Part shown: positions 1-9,279 of the stretch, piece after piece
How positions within the stretch are numbered: position 1 is the stretch's first letter
Layout: every line of letters starts with the position of its first letter
Assembly (NCBI GenBank): GCA_028280405.1
Contig: JANQLW010000010.1
Location: 1-52,913, forward strand
Length of the DNA stretch: 52,913 nt
Origin: Bacteroidales bacterium
Lineage (GTDB): Bacteria > Bacteroidota > Bacteroidia > Bacteroidales > GCA-2711565
Reading direction: 5' to 3'
Notes under the pieces: model-generated
Databases searched by the model: none
What the model saw: the letters and a program-made list of their open reading frames with translations, nothing else
What the model was told of the DNA's origin: nothing
Program-made: the position numbers and the translations under genes

Positions 1-372
1 CTACACAGATTTTCACAGACGATTCTTGTTTTTGTCTATGTTTCTGTAATTCTCTGCTTCTCTGAGAGAATTTCCGCTAAGGTTTTATTACTTTTTTGAC
101 ACGCTCTAAACTATTATGGGGAAAGTCTTTTGGGGGATAAAATATGTTTGTATAGTCTCTTAACTTGACGGCTATGGTTAATTATCCCTTTAGTTAATTT
201 AATAATAAGATATTAAGTCGGGGATTTGGCTAATTGAAATATTCGGTTTGAATCCTGCCCTTCAGCCTGCTCAATCCATTTTCAAATTAACTAATTTCCA
301 AATTTTCAAATTCCTTGTACTCCGCCCCCCTCTCCTCAATTGTCTATAAAGAAAACAAACGATCTTGTATCC
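1..372. other. Intergenic stretch upstream of fecR
   Basis: No gene is recognised here. FecR genes usually follow an ECF sigma factor, but no sigma-factor coding sequence is present, so it must lie further upstream or elsewhere. The only structured part is the octamer array at 279-310. Confidence 0.6.
279..310. repeat. 8-bp-period array (TTTTCAAA) before fecR
   Basis: Four consecutive octamers read TTTTCAAA, TTAACTAA, TTTCCAAA, TTTTCAAA. On the other strand the unit is TTTGAAAA, the same unit as in the hairpin between etfB and etfA. The array ends about 60 bp before the ATG at 373. Confidence 0.55.
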
Positions 373-1686
373 ATGTCACACGAAAAAGAACATTTTATAA
401 AACTACTTGAGAAGTATATGCATGACGAGGCTTCGGTCGAAGAAGAAGAATTGTTGTTTTCTATGATCCGGAAAGGCCACTATACACAATTTATGGATCA
501 GCATATATTAAACAGTTTACAGAAAAAAACTGTTGAAGGTGCCGGCCTTCCCGCTGAAAAAGCACAAGATATCATTCGCAGTATATTAGCTGATGCACCC
601 AAAACAAAAACACTTCCCCGTAAGCGGATTTCATATCGAAACTGGGCTGCTGCCGCAGCTGTTTTATTGTTATTCGCTACCGGTTTATATTTCTTTTTAG
701 ATTCCTTTTCCAAAATAGAGTTCAACCAGTCTGCACAACTTAATCCCGATAGCGATCGGGATCGGAAGGAAAGATATAAATACGATGTTCCCCCCGGAGG
801 CAATAAAGCCATTCTTACCCTCGCTGATGGCTCCAGCATTGTATTGGATAGTGTTCAAAGAGGGAACATTGCTCAACAAGGTAGTACAAAAATTATAAAA
901 TTGGATAATGGGAAATTGGTATATAGGGATTCTGTTTCTATGTTGGGAAGTCAGCAAATTCAGACAAATCTCCCTAACCTCCTTTACAAGGAGGAACCCC
1001 TGCATCAAATCAATACGCTGACAACGCCTCGTGGAGGCCAACATCAATTAACCCTGCCCGATGGCACAAAGGTCTGGCTCAATGCGGCCTCATCCATCAC
1101 CTTTCCCACTGCTTTTATGAAAAAGGAACGTAGGGTGGAAATAAAGGGGGAAGCTTATTTCGAAGTCGCGAAAAATACTGAGATGCCCTTTATCGTAAAA
1201 ATCAACAACAAGGCTGAGGTTAAAGTATTAGGAACCCACTTTAACATCAATGCATATGATGACGAAAGCTCCATAAAAACAACTTTACTCGAAGGCAGTG
1301 TCCGGATGTCGTCACTGATCACCGGCCAGGGATCATTGCTCACTCCGGGAGAACAGGCTTCTTTGGACGAAAAGAACAAACTAAAGGTAGAAAAGGTGGA
1401 AATGAATGAAACAATTGCCTGGAAAAACGGCTTGATCTCCTGCAAAGATGCCGACATTCAAAGTATTATGCGGCAGATTGCCCGTTGGTATGATGTAGAG
1501 GTAGTATATGAAAAAAATATTCGTGAAAGGATCTTTACCGGTGAAATATCCCGGAACACCAACTTATCGGAAGTATTGAAAATACTGGAGCTGAGTGATA
1601 TCAGATTTAGAATTGAAAATAAGTCTGCCCAAGGGCAAGAAGAATCTACTGACAAGGTAGGAAAGAAAATTATTGTAATGAAATAG
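373..1686 (+). CDS. FecR family anti-sigma factor
   Basis: This is an inner-membrane anti-sigma regulator of the FecR family, about 437 residues. It has a cytoplasmic N-terminal part, one membrane segment at about residues 90-109 (Ala/Leu-rich), a periplasmic FecR domain in the middle and a C-terminal DUF4974-type domain around the motif GEISRNTNLSEVLKIL. I chose the ATG at 373. An in-frame TTG at 340 would add 11 residues but has no advantage. In the family, the periplasmic part receives a signal from the STN domain of a partner TonB receptor and frees an ECF sigma factor in the cytoplasm. The gene 3' of it encodes exactly such an STN-bearing SusC, which supports this role. The sigma factor gene is not in the window. 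Confidence 0.92.
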   Translation: MSHEKEHFIKLLEKYMHDEASVEEEELLFSMIRKGHYTQFMDQHILNSLQKKTVEGAGLPAEKAQDIIRSILADAPKTKTLPRKRISYRNWAAAAAVLLLFATGLYFFLDSFSKIEFNQSAQLNPDSDRDRKERYKYDVPPGGNKAILTLADGSSIVLDSVQRGNIAQQGSTKIIKLDNGKLVYRDSVSMLGSQQIQTNLPNLLYKEEPLHQINTLTTPRGGQHQLTLPDGTKVWLNAASSITFPTAFMKKERRVEIKGEAYFEVAKNTEMPFIVKINNKAEVKVLGTHFNINAYDDESSIKTTLLEGSVRMSSLITGQGSLLTPGEQASLDEKNKLKVEKVEMNETIAWKNGLISCKDADIQSIMRQIARWYDVEVVYEKNIRERIFTGEISRNTNLSEVLKILELSDIRFRIENKSAQGQEESTDKVGKKIIVMK

Positions 1687-1928
1687 AACTGTTGCTGGTT
1701 ACTGGTTGCTAGTTCCAAACCAGTAACCACCAACTAGCAATCATCATGAACTTTTAAAGAAAGGAGGAAACTAAAAAAACACCAAAAGATAAAAAGGATC
1801 AACCCACAAAAAAACCGGAAGCGCTCGTAACACTTCCGGCCTATAAATTCAGGTTATCCAATAAATCGATTATACAATATGTAACAACGACAATCTAACT
1901 TAATGTTTAACCCAAACACAACAAAAGT
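1687..1928 (+). promoter_or_regulatory. Structured leader between fecR and susC
   Basis: Just after the fecR stop, two pairs of complementary arms interleave: GGTTACTGG (1697-1705) with CCAGTAACC (1720-1728), and TTGCTAGTT (1706-1714) with AACTAGCAA (1732-1740). The order A-B-A'-B' permits either of two exclusive hairpins or a pseudoknot. A further stem, CCGGAAG at 1815-1821 with CTTCCGG at 1833-1839, follows an A-tract. Read on the - strand this second stem looks like an intrinsic terminator, yet no - strand gene needs one. The leader probably belongs to the susC transcript. Confidence 0.4.
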
Positions 1929-4900
1929 ATGAAAAAACAAAATACGCGAAAACGTAACGTACTTACTAAAATAATATGTGTGATGAAACTGACCGCTATA
2001 TTGTTATTAGGTACCTGCCTGCAGGTGAGCGCCACAGTGTACTCACAAAAAATCACGCTGAGTGAAAAAAACGTGCTGCTGGAAAAAGTATTTAAGGAAA
2101 TAAAAAAACAGAGCGATTATCTTTTCTGGTACGAAAATAAAGTGCTCCGGCAAGCCGGTAAGGTAAGTATTGAAGTAAGCAATGCCACATTGGAGGAGGT
2201 ACTTGCCCAATGTTTTGCCAACCAGCCGCTTACCTATTCCATCGTTGACAAAACCGTTGTGGTAAAATTGCTGGAAGAACTTACCATTACAGGTAAAGTC
2301 ACCGACTCAGAAGGTAAGCCCTTACCGAGTGCTACCGTAATGATCAAGGGAACATTTAAGGGGATAACCACCAATGCTGATGGAGAATACTCTATTACAG
2401 TTCCTGATTCAAAAACAATATTGGTATTTTCTTATGTCGGTTTTGCCAAACAGGAAGTTTTAGTAGGCAATAAAACTTCCATCAATGTTACACTTAAACA
2501 GGCTGCTACCGAACTGGGTGAAGTAACTATTAATGCTGGTTACTATAAAATGAAGAAAAAAACGGCTACCAGTAATATTGCACAACTAAAAGCGGAAGCC
2601 ATAGAACAGCAACCGGTATCCAACCCTTTATTAGCCATGCAGGGAAGAATGACCGGGGTTGATATTATCTCCTCCTCAGGAGTAATCGGAAGTCCATTCA
2701 GGATTCAAATACGCGGGCTAAATAGCCTTCGTAGTGATGGGAATGACCCTTTAATCCTAATAGATGGAGTACCTTATCCCACCGAATCACTGGCATACGG
2801 AGGATTAATTGCCGGATATACACATCCGCTGAATTATATTAATCCCAATGACATCGAAGGCATTGAGGTTCTGAAAGATGCCGATGCTACGGCCATTTAT
2901 GGTTCCCGGGGAGCCAATGGAGTGATATTAATTAGGACTAAAAAAGCAAGGGCCGGAAAAACAAAAGTAGCTGTAAATGCTCATACCGGTTTTGGCAGCT
3001 TAACAAATAAACTTGAGATGTTAAACCTAGAGCAATACCTGGCCATGCGTGAGGAAGCCTTTGAAAATGATGGCAGGGAGCCCAGTACCAGCGACTATGA
3101 TGTAAACGGTACCTGGGATCAAACAAGGGAAACAGACTGGCAGGATGAGTTTCTTTCAGGTTCAAAAAAAATGTACAACTTACATGCTACGGTTTCAGGG
3201 GGGACCGGAAAGACTAATTTTTTAGTCAGTACCAATTATCGCAAAGAGACTACCCTTTTTTCTAAGGATTTTTATGATCAGAAGTTTTCAACAAATTTCA
3301 AAATCAATCATCGTTCTGAAAATGAAAAATTTAACATTTATTTGTCGGGGGTGTATACCTTAAATAAGCTTAAACTAAACTCGTTCCAGCTTTCGAGGTA
3401 TACACTCACCCTGGCTCCCAATGCTCCGGCATTATACAATGAAGATGGTAGCCTGAATTGGGAAGAAGGAACCTGGACTAATCCGCTTTCTGGAATTTTT
3501 AGGCCTTCGGACAGCAAGGCCCGTAATTTGGTAGCCAACCTGGGGGTCAGTTACGAATTGTTTAAAGGTCTGACCCTTAAAACAACTGTTGGGGTTACCG
3601 ATGTTAGAACAGATAGGATTGCTAAAACACTTTATGCCGCTTTTAATCCTTTTTCATCTTGGGTTGCTAAACCTATAGCTAATTTTGAAGATCAGTTTAG
3701 TACAACCTGGAACATCGAACCGCAGGCCGAATATATCCGTCAATTAGGGAAAGGCGTTTTTACGGCTTTGGTAGGTTTTACCTTCCAGGAAAGCAAAACC
3801 GAAAGCCAGGGCATCTATGCAACCGAATATACCAGTGATGAACTGCTGAATAATCCCGAAGCTGCCGGCGCCACTGATATTTCTTTCGGCAATTCGCAAT
3901 ACCGTTTCAGTTCTGTTTTCGGAAGACTGAATTATAACCTGAAGGATACTTATATCCTGAATTTTACAGGAAGAAGGGATGGATCCAGCCGTTTTGGGCC
4001 GGGTAAAAAGTTTGCCAATTTTATGGCTATTGGGGGAGCCTGGATTTTTTCTAAAGAAAACTTTATTAAAGATAACTTTTCTTTCCTGAACTATGGGAAG
4101 TTACGCGTAAGTTATGGAAGCACGGGCAGTGATGCCATCGGAGATTATGAATACGTGGAGTTATGGAGACCTGTACGTTATCTTTACGATAATACACTGG
4201 GTGTAAGCCCCAACAATCTTTTTAATGAAGACTTTGCCTGGGAAGAAACCAAAAAATTTGAAGTTGGCATGGATTTTGGCCTTTTCAATGACCGTGTGAA
4301 CCCGTCCATCAGTTATTACCGGCACGAATCTTCTAACCAATTGGTAGGAGATCCTTTACCCTGGATTACAGGTTTCAACAGAATCCAATCCAATTTACCC
4401 GCCCTGGTACGCAATACAGGCCTGGAGATAGAATGCTCAACTGTAAATATTAAAACGAAGGATTTTGAATGGAGCACAAACTTTAACATTACTGTTCCGG
4501 ATAATAAGTTGGTTACTTTTGATGGTATTGAAAAAACCAATTATGCCAATCGTTATGTGGTGGGCAAATCCCTTTTTGTTAGAAAACTATATCTATTTGA
4601 CGGCGTAGATCCTGAAACCGGAATTGCAACCTTTAAAGATCTCAATGAGGATGGAAGGATTAACTCCACTAATGACAGGGAAGCTTTTGATTATCAAAAA
4701 AAGTTCTATGGCGGACTCACAAACACCATTCATTATAAAGGCTTTACTCTGGATTTTACCTTCCATTTCGTAAAACAGACCGGGCTTAATCATACGAACT
4801 ATTTTGGTGCTCCTGGAACTTTTGCTAATCAACCGGTGATTGTACTGGAAAATCGCTGGCAACAGCCCGGTGATATTACGGATGTGCCTCGTTTTACACA

Positions 4901-5171
4901 AACGGGGGCGGCATACAGTGCGTATAGAAGCTTCTACCGCTATAGTGATCAGACACTAACGGATGCTTCTTTTATTCGCTTGCAAAATCTGTCTCTAGCT
5001 TACCAGTTTCCTTCTTCTGTGTTGGAAAAATTTAAGTTAAAAAGTTTAAGACTGTATATGCAGGCTCAAAACCTCTTTGTCATTACCGGCTATAAAGGCT
5101 GGGACCCTGAAACAGGATATAACCTGCCCCCTTTACGGACCATTACGTTTGGCATGAATATAACCTTATAA
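1929..5171 (+). CDS. SusC/RagA TonB-dependent receptor with STN domain
   Basis: This is a 1080-residue outer-membrane TonB-dependent transporter of the SusC/RagA class. In order: a long signal sequence with the hydrophobic stretch LTAILLLGTCLQVSA (residues 21-35), an STN (secretin/TonB short N-terminal) domain at about 45-113, a carboxypeptidase-regulatory-like beta-sandwich at about 119-190, the plug at about 210-345 with the SusC-type sequence GANGVILIRTKKA, then the 22-strand barrel. The STN domain is the part that signals to FecR proteins, and the gene directly upstream is fecR. The next gene, a susD, begins 15 bp after the stop. The pair should import an oligomeric nutrient, either glycan or peptide. 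The sequence does not tell which. Confidence 0.95.
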   Translation: MKKQNTRKRNVLTKIICVMKLTAILLLGTCLQVSATVYSQKITLSEKNVLLEKVFKEIKKQSDYLFWYENKVLRQAGKVSIEVSNATLEEVLAQCFANQPLTYSIVDKTVVVKLLEELTITGKVTDSEGKPLPSATVMIKGTFKGITTNADGEYSITVPDSKTILVFSYVGFAKQEVLVGNKTSINVTLKQAATELGEVTINAGYYKMKKKTATSNIAQLKAEAIEQQPVSNPLLAMQGRMTGVDIISSSGVIGSPFRIQIRGLNSLRSDGNDPLILIDGVPYPTESLAYGGLIAGYTHPLNYINPNDIEGIEVLKDADATAIYGSRGANGVILIRTKKARAGKTKVAVNAHTGFGSLTNKLEMLNLEQYLAMREEAFENDGREPSTSDYDVNGTWDQTRETDWQDEFLSGSKKMYNLHATVSGGTGKTNFLVSTNYRKETTLFSKDFYDQKFSTNFKINHRSENEKFNIYLSGVYTLNKLKLNSFQLSRYTLTLAPNAPALYNEDGSLNWEEGTWTNPLSGIFRPSDSKARNLVANLGVSYELFKGLTLKTTVGVTDVRTDRIAKTLYAAFNPFSSWVAKPIANFEDQFSTTWNIEPQAEYIRQLGKGVFTALVGFTFQESKTESQGIYATEYTSDELLNNPEAAGATDISFGNSQYRFSSVFGRLNYNLKDTYILNFTGRRDGSSRFGPGKKFANFMAIGGAWIFSKENFIKDNFSFLNYGKLRVSYGSTGSDAIGDYEYVELWRPVRYLYDNTLGVSPNNLFNEDFAWEETKKFEVGMDFGLFNDRVNPSISYYRHESSNQLVGDPLPWITGFNRIQSNLPALVRNTGLEIECSTVNIKTKDFEWSTNFNITVPDNKLVTFDGIEKTNYANRYVVGKSLFVRKLYLFDGVDPETGIATFKDLNEDGRINSTNDREAFDYQKKFYGGLTNTIHYKGFTLDFTFHFVKQTGLNHTNYFGAPGTFANQPVIVLENRWQQPGDITDVPRFTQTGAAYSAYRSFYRYSDQTLTDASFIRLQNLSLAYQFPSSVLEKFKLKSLRLYMQAQNLFVITGYKGWDPETGYNLPPLRTITFGMNITL

Positions 5172-5186
5172 ATATTAAAATGATAT

Positions 5187-6653
5187 ATGATGAAAAAATA
5201 TAGAAACCATATAGTTAAAACCATTTGTTTAAAAAAACAGATGCAGGCATTCTCTTCTCAAAAGCCATTGAAAAAGTTGTTGAATACAGGCTTTATTGTG
5301 TGCGCGCTCTTGTTCATGTCTTCCTGCGAAGATTTTGTAAAGATCGATCCACCGGATACTTCCCTGGTAGGTGAAACCGTTTTTGTAAGCGATGCCAATG
5401 CTCAGGCGGCTGTAGTCGGTATGTATTCAAAAATGAACGACTCTTTCACATGGCTTAGTGGGTCTTCAAGTATGACTGTAATAAGTGGAATGGGAGCCGA
5501 TGAATTTTTAAATTATAGTTCTAGTGATAGTTATATAGACTTCTTTGACAATAATATTAGTGAAGAAAATTCTTATAGTAATAGAGTTTGGTATGGATTA
5601 TACAGGCTTATTTATTCAACCAACAGGGTCATTGAAGGGCTAGAAGCTTCGGAAAGTGTGACAAAAGAGTTGTCACTACAGCTAGAAGGTGAAGCCCGTT
5701 TTTTAAGGGCCTTTGCCTATTTTCTGTTAGTGAATTTATGGGGGGATGTACCCCTGGTATTGGAAACTGATTACCAGGTCAATAGACTCCTCCCCCGTAC
5801 ACCGGTATCCGAAATATATACACAAATTATTGCGGACTTCAAAGAGGCCCAAAACCTACTTCCCGAAGCCTATGTGACGGATCCGTTTAGGACCAGAGTC
5901 AATAAGGGTGCGGCAACAGCTCATCTGGCAAAAGTATATCTATATATGGAAGACTGGAGCAATGCCGAAGCAGAAGCGACAGCCCTGATCAATGATGACT
6001 CCTATGAACTGGAGGAAGACTTAAATGATGTATTCGGAGTTTATAGCAAGGAACCTATTTGGCAACTGGAGAATGGCTATAAAGGCTATGCAAGTTATGA
6101 GGGACCTACCTTTATTTTAACCCGTGCACCAAGAACCATGTCATTACGGGAAGAACTGGTAGATGCCTTTGAGAATGATGACAAACGATCCGTTGACTGG
6201 GTTGGTTCTGTAAACTCAGGAGGACAAACTTATTACTTCCCTTATAAGTACAAAATAGGCAGAACTCTCTCAGGCCCTCCCCCTGAATTCCTTACACTTC
6301 TCAGGATGGGAGAGCAATACCTGATCCGGGCTGAAGCCCGTGCACAACAGGGCGAAATCGATGGTGCCAAAGCCGACCTGAATATGATACGGGACAGGGC
6401 CGGCCTGGCGAATACCACCGCCGATGACCAGGCTTCGATATTGATGGCTATTGAAGAAGAACGCCGTTTTGAATTTTTCGCAGAAGTGGGTCATCGTTGG
6501 TTCGACCTCAAACGCACCGGAAGGATAAGTACGGTCTTAGGCGGAGGCCCGGACCCTCTAAAACCCGGCTGGGAAGATACGGATGCCTTATGGCCAATTC
6601 CACTTGGAGAAATTTTAAATAATAAAAACATGACCCAGAACCCCGGGTATTAA
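5187..6653 (+). CDS. SusD/RagB family surface lipoprotein
   Basis: This is a surface lipoprotein of about 488 residues that caps its partner SusC and binds the nutrient. The N-terminus is long and basic, followed by a hydrophobic stretch ending in FMSSC, the lipobox with its acylated cysteine. An internal ATG (residue M20, MQAFSS...) would give a more usual signal-peptide length. The body has the family's TPR-like helical layout, with sequences such as EARFLRAFAYFLLVNLWGDV and the closing EERRFEFFAEVGHRWFDLKR. The gene is cotranscribed with susC. A hairpin at 6683-6709 follows the stop. Confidence 0.95.
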   Translation: MMKKYRNHIVKTICLKKQMQAFSSQKPLKKLLNTGFIVCALLFMSSCEDFVKIDPPDTSLVGETVFVSDANAQAAVVGMYSKMNDSFTWLSGSSSMTVISGMGADEFLNYSSSDSYIDFFDNNISEENSYSNRVWYGLYRLIYSTNRVIEGLEASESVTKELSLQLEGEARFLRAFAYFLLVNLWGDVPLVLETDYQVNRLLPRTPVSEIYTQIIADFKEAQNLLPEAYVTDPFRTRVNKGAATAHLAKVYLYMEDWSNAEAEATALINDDSYELEEDLNDVFGVYSKEPIWQLENGYKGYASYEGPTFILTRAPRTMSLREELVDAFENDDKRSVDWVGSVNSGGQTYYFPYKYKIGRTLSGPPPEFLTLLRMGEQYLIRAEARAQQGEIDGAKADLNMIRDRAGLANTTADDQASILMAIEEERRFEFFAEVGHRWFDLKRTGRISTVLGGGPDPLKPGWEDTDALWPIPLGEILNNKNMTQNPGY

Positions 6654-6682
6654 TAGAAAAATAAATTTTCCATTCCTATCCT

Positions 6683-6709
6683 CTCTGTCATGTCATTTGC
6701 ATGACAGAG
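6683..6709 (+). terminator. Hairpin after susD
   Basis: A 10-bp perfect stem (CTCTGTCATG / CATGACAGAG) with a 7-base loop lies 30 bp after the susD stop. No long U-tract follows, so it is a weak terminator or an mRNA-end stabiliser. Confidence 0.45.
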
Positions 6710-6721
6710 GGGGTAACACTT

Positions 6722-6805
6722 AAGGGAAGCCATCCTCTGACTAGTAAATCCTTACTAAACTTGAATTCATTGTCTTAGATTATAAGTTTGAGGATGGCTT
6801 CCCTT
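6722..6805. repeat. 84-bp hairpin element, GGGAAGCCATCCT family
   Basis: A perfect 16-bp inverted repeat (6722-6737 with 6790-6805; core GGGAAGCCATCCT) encloses 52 bp of AT-rich sequence. The same core recurs at 44411, 49094 and 50140. It ends 19 bp before the ATG of the thioredoxin gene. Confidence 0.7.
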
Positions 6806-6824
6806 TTCGCAAAATTAAATACAA

Positions 6825-8150
6825 ATGACAACAAACACTTTACAAATAAAACTTAGCAAAGCGATCACGCTGTTTATTATGGGAATCACCCTAATATGTT
6901 GCCCGGCTTTGCATGCACAATCAACTAGAGATACCTTGAAAACAGCAGCCGATGCAGACTGGATAGCCCTTCAACAAGCACTGCCCATGTTCAAATCGCA
7001 AGCGGAACGTCACAAGTATAATTCCAAAGAAACCTCCAATTTGGCCCGTAAGCAGTTTGAGTACAATTACCAGAAGAAAAAAATTAAACTGGCCAAAGCT
7101 TTTTGGGATAACTACCCACAGGATGCCCGTCGCCATCATGCCCGTGCGATCTTTATCTATGCCAATCCTTATTTTATTGGAGAAATCCCGAGTGAGCAAC
7201 AACAATTCTTAGACAGCCTTCCTTCGGGTGAGTTTTATCAAATGATGCGTAAACTTCCCATAGACCATAAGGCCAGGCAACAATGGCTTGAAAAAGGAAA
7301 TGAAATGGTAGCCGAAGTACTAAATTCACAGGCTGCTGTCGAACAAAAGGAAGATGCTGCATTTTCACTTTTATACCGTGACTTTCAACAAGCCACTATC
7401 TACCATGGGTTCTTACCCAAAAAAAGAAAGCAGAAAAGTGATTATTGGCAAATGGTAAGTACTTATTACTGGCAAGGCCTTCAACTACGTTTTGATGAGC
7501 ACATTAAAAAATATGCATCACTGCCCATACTGGCTGAGCGGGCCAAAACAATCTTGTCAAGGCTAAAATCCTATGCCCCGGAATATACAGAAAGCTTTTG
7601 GAAACATCTGTATAAAGGGCAGATTGATGATCATGGAAATTTGGCCAATGAAGCCGGGATGAAAGCATTGCGTAAAACAGCGAGTGATCAAATGAGAGTA
7701 TTGGAAGCTGTTGCCGGAAACAAAGCATTGGAAATGGAATTCACAGCCATGGACGGGCGTAAGATAAGCCTGACCGAACTGCGTGGTAAAGTAGTACTGG
7801 TTGATTTTTGGGCTAGCTGGTGCAAGCCTTGCTTGGCAGAAATCCGCTACTTGAAAGAGGCCTATGAAAAATACCATGAACAGGGCTTTGAGATCGTTGG
7901 AATTTGTTTTGATGATGAACGATCACGTATGCATGTTAAAGAACTTCTTCGGAGAAATAAAATGAGCTGGCCACAACGTTTTGAAGGCAGCGGTTTTACA
8001 TCCGATAGTTACAGGCATCTGTATGGCATTACTTCCTTACCCACGGTATGGTTACTGGATAGAAACGGCAAGATCGTAAATAAGCAAGCGCGTGGCCGCA
8101 AGCTTGAACCGTTGATCCGTCAATATCTGGGGTTGGACAAGAAAGAATGA
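6825..8150 (+). CDS. TlpA-like periplasmic thioredoxin protein
   Basis: This is a 441-residue exported protein. A signal peptide (residues 1-31, ending ALHAQ) is followed by a helical domain of about 270 residues that I do not recognise, then a C-terminal TlpA/ResA-type thioredoxin domain from about residue 305. The active site is WCKPC (cysteines 333 and 336), with the cis-proline of SLPT near 405. Thioredoxins of this class reduce or swap disulfides in exported proteins. It follows the susCD pair on the same strand, separated by two hairpins. Such proteins often accompany SusCD/FecR loci in Bacteroidota, but the redox partner cannot be told from sequence. Confidence 0.88.
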   Translation: MTTNTLQIKLSKAITLFIMGITLICCPALHAQSTRDTLKTAADADWIALQQALPMFKSQAERHKYNSKETSNLARKQFEYNYQKKKIKLAKAFWDNYPQDARRHHARAIFIYANPYFIGEIPSEQQQFLDSLPSGEFYQMMRKLPIDHKARQQWLEKGNEMVAEVLNSQAAVEQKEDAAFSLLYRDFQQATIYHGFLPKKRKQKSDYWQMVSTYYWQGLQLRFDEHIKKYASLPILAERAKTILSRLKSYAPEYTESFWKHLYKGQIDDHGNLANEAGMKALRKTASDQMRVLEAVAGNKALEMEFTAMDGRKISLTELRGKVVLVDFWASWCKPCLAEIRYLKEAYEKYHEQGFEIVGICFDDERSRMHVKELLRRNKMSWPQRFEGSGFTSDSYRHLYGITSLPTVWLLDRNGKIVNKQARGRKLEPLIRQYLGLDKKE

Positions 8151-8167
8151 GAAACAATAGCCAGTAC

Positions 8168-8232
8168 GTCATGCTGAACTTGTTTCAGCATCTAAGCCAA
8201 CTGATGAGATGCTGAAACGAGTTCAGCATGAC
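8168..8232. repeat. Palindromic repeat, CTGAACTTGTTTCAG family
   Basis: A 65-bp near-perfect inverted repeat runs from GTCATGCTGAACTTG to GAGTTCAGCATGAC, with one mismatch in a 26-bp stem. Each arm is itself a small palindrome. It lies after the thioredoxin gene. Relatives are at 33379-33407 and 42002-42067. Confidence 0.75.
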
Positions 8233-8309
8233 AGCCAATATAATGGACGACAAGATGACGTGATAGCTATCATTTTCAGAAAACCTAGACGGCAGGCAAG
8301 CAATCAAAC

Positions 8310-8341
8310 AATAGAACAATAGAACAATAGAACAATGGAAC
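8310..8341 (+). repeat. Octamer tandem array containing a start codon
   Basis: Three exact copies of AATAGAAC are followed by AATGGAAC, and possibly preceded by a degenerate AATCAAAC. The A-to-G difference in the last unit creates the ATG (8335) of the ABC ATPase. The unit belongs to the same AATnGAAC family that flanks the four-helix-bundle gene at 30775-31032. Confidence 0.7.
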
Positions 8342-9270
8342 AAACAAAAGTAAAAGTAGAAAACCTTTCTCATCGTTATACCTCCCAATGGGCGGTAAAA
8401 GATGTGAGTCTGGAGATAAAAGAAAACGGAGTGATCGGACTGTTAGGCTCCAATGGCGCCGGAAAATCAACACTGATGAACAATATGTGCGGAACCTTGG
8501 ATCAAACCAAAGGGGATATCTATATCAATGGGATTGATCTTCGTAAAGAGCCTTTGGAGGCCAAAAAGCATATCGGGTTTTTACCGCAAAAAGCCCCTTT
8601 GCATCCCGATCTGACCGTAGATGAATACCTGGTACACTGCGCCCGTTTACGTTTAATGGAAAAGGATCATATTCCGGCAGCCATTGAAAAAGCTAAGATC
8701 AAATGTGGGATCATGCATTTTAGTGAAAGGCTTTTAAGGAACTTAAGTGGTGGGTACCAGCAACGGGTAGGCATTGCACAGGCCATTGTACACGATCCCC
8801 AATTCGTGGTACTCGATGAGCCGACAAACGGGCTTGACCCGAATCAGATCGTAGAAGTGAGGAACCTGATCAAAAATATTGCAAAGAACCGTGCAGTTTT
8901 GGTATCTACCCATATCCTCTCGGAAGTAGAAGCCATTTGTGATTACATTAAAATGATTGAGAACGGGATCATGGTCTTTGAAGGAACCACCAAAGAATTT
9001 CACAACATCATTGAAACTAAAGCGATTTGGGCTTCCATGAAAAACCCTCCGGCTATCGCAGAACTGGAAAAAATAGAAGGGGTGGTTTCGGTTGAACCAC
9101 TGGCTTCCGACGAAGAGTTCCGTTTCCGTTTTAATGAGGTTAAAAATGTCACTGAAAATATCATTGAAACCAGTGTGAAAAATAAGTGGCGCCTGAGTGA
9201 GATCAATACGGAAAAAGTTCCACTGGACAAGGTCTTTGCCGAATTATCCAAGAAAGAATTTATAAACTAA
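8335..9270 (+). CDS. ABC transporter ATP-binding protein (GldA-like)
   Basis: This is a 311-residue cytoplasmic ATPase of an ABC exporter. Walker A is GSNGAGKST (residues 38-46), the signature motif is LSGGYQQR (137-144), and Walker B is FVVLDEPTNGLDP (157-169), followed by the switch histidine in VSTHILSEVE. The C-terminal 80 residues form a small accessory domain. The permease gene starts 9 bp after the stop, and the combination resembles the GldA-GldFG gliding/secretion ABC family. The start codon lies inside an 8-bp tandem repeat, so the leader is unusual. A role in gliding is not shown by sequence; export or envelope maintenance is equally possible. Confidence 0.92.
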   Translation: MEQTKVKVENLSHRYTSQWAVKDVSLEIKENGVIGLLGSNGAGKSTLMNNMCGTLDQTKGDIYINGIDLRKEPLEAKKHIGFLPQKAPLHPDLTVDEYLVHCARLRLMEKDHIPAAIEKAKIKCGIMHFSERLLRNLSGGYQQRVGIAQAIVHDPQFVVLDEPTNGLDPNQIVEVRNLIKNIAKNRAVLVSTHILSEVEAICDYIKMIENGIMVFEGTTKEFHNIIETKAIWASMKNPPAIAELEKIEGVVSVEPLASDEEFRFRFNEVKNVTENIIETSVKNKWRLSEINTEKVPLDKVFAELSKKEFIN

Positions 9271-9279
9271 ATAACGTAA

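Noticed and set aside
1..372. ECF sigma factor expected before fecR
   Set aside because: No coding sequence for region 2 or 4 of a sigma factor was found in any frame of this stretch.
8310..8341. Phase-variable on/off switch of the ABC ATPase
   Set aside because: The array ends in the start codon, so a change in copy number does not shift the frame; only leader length could change.
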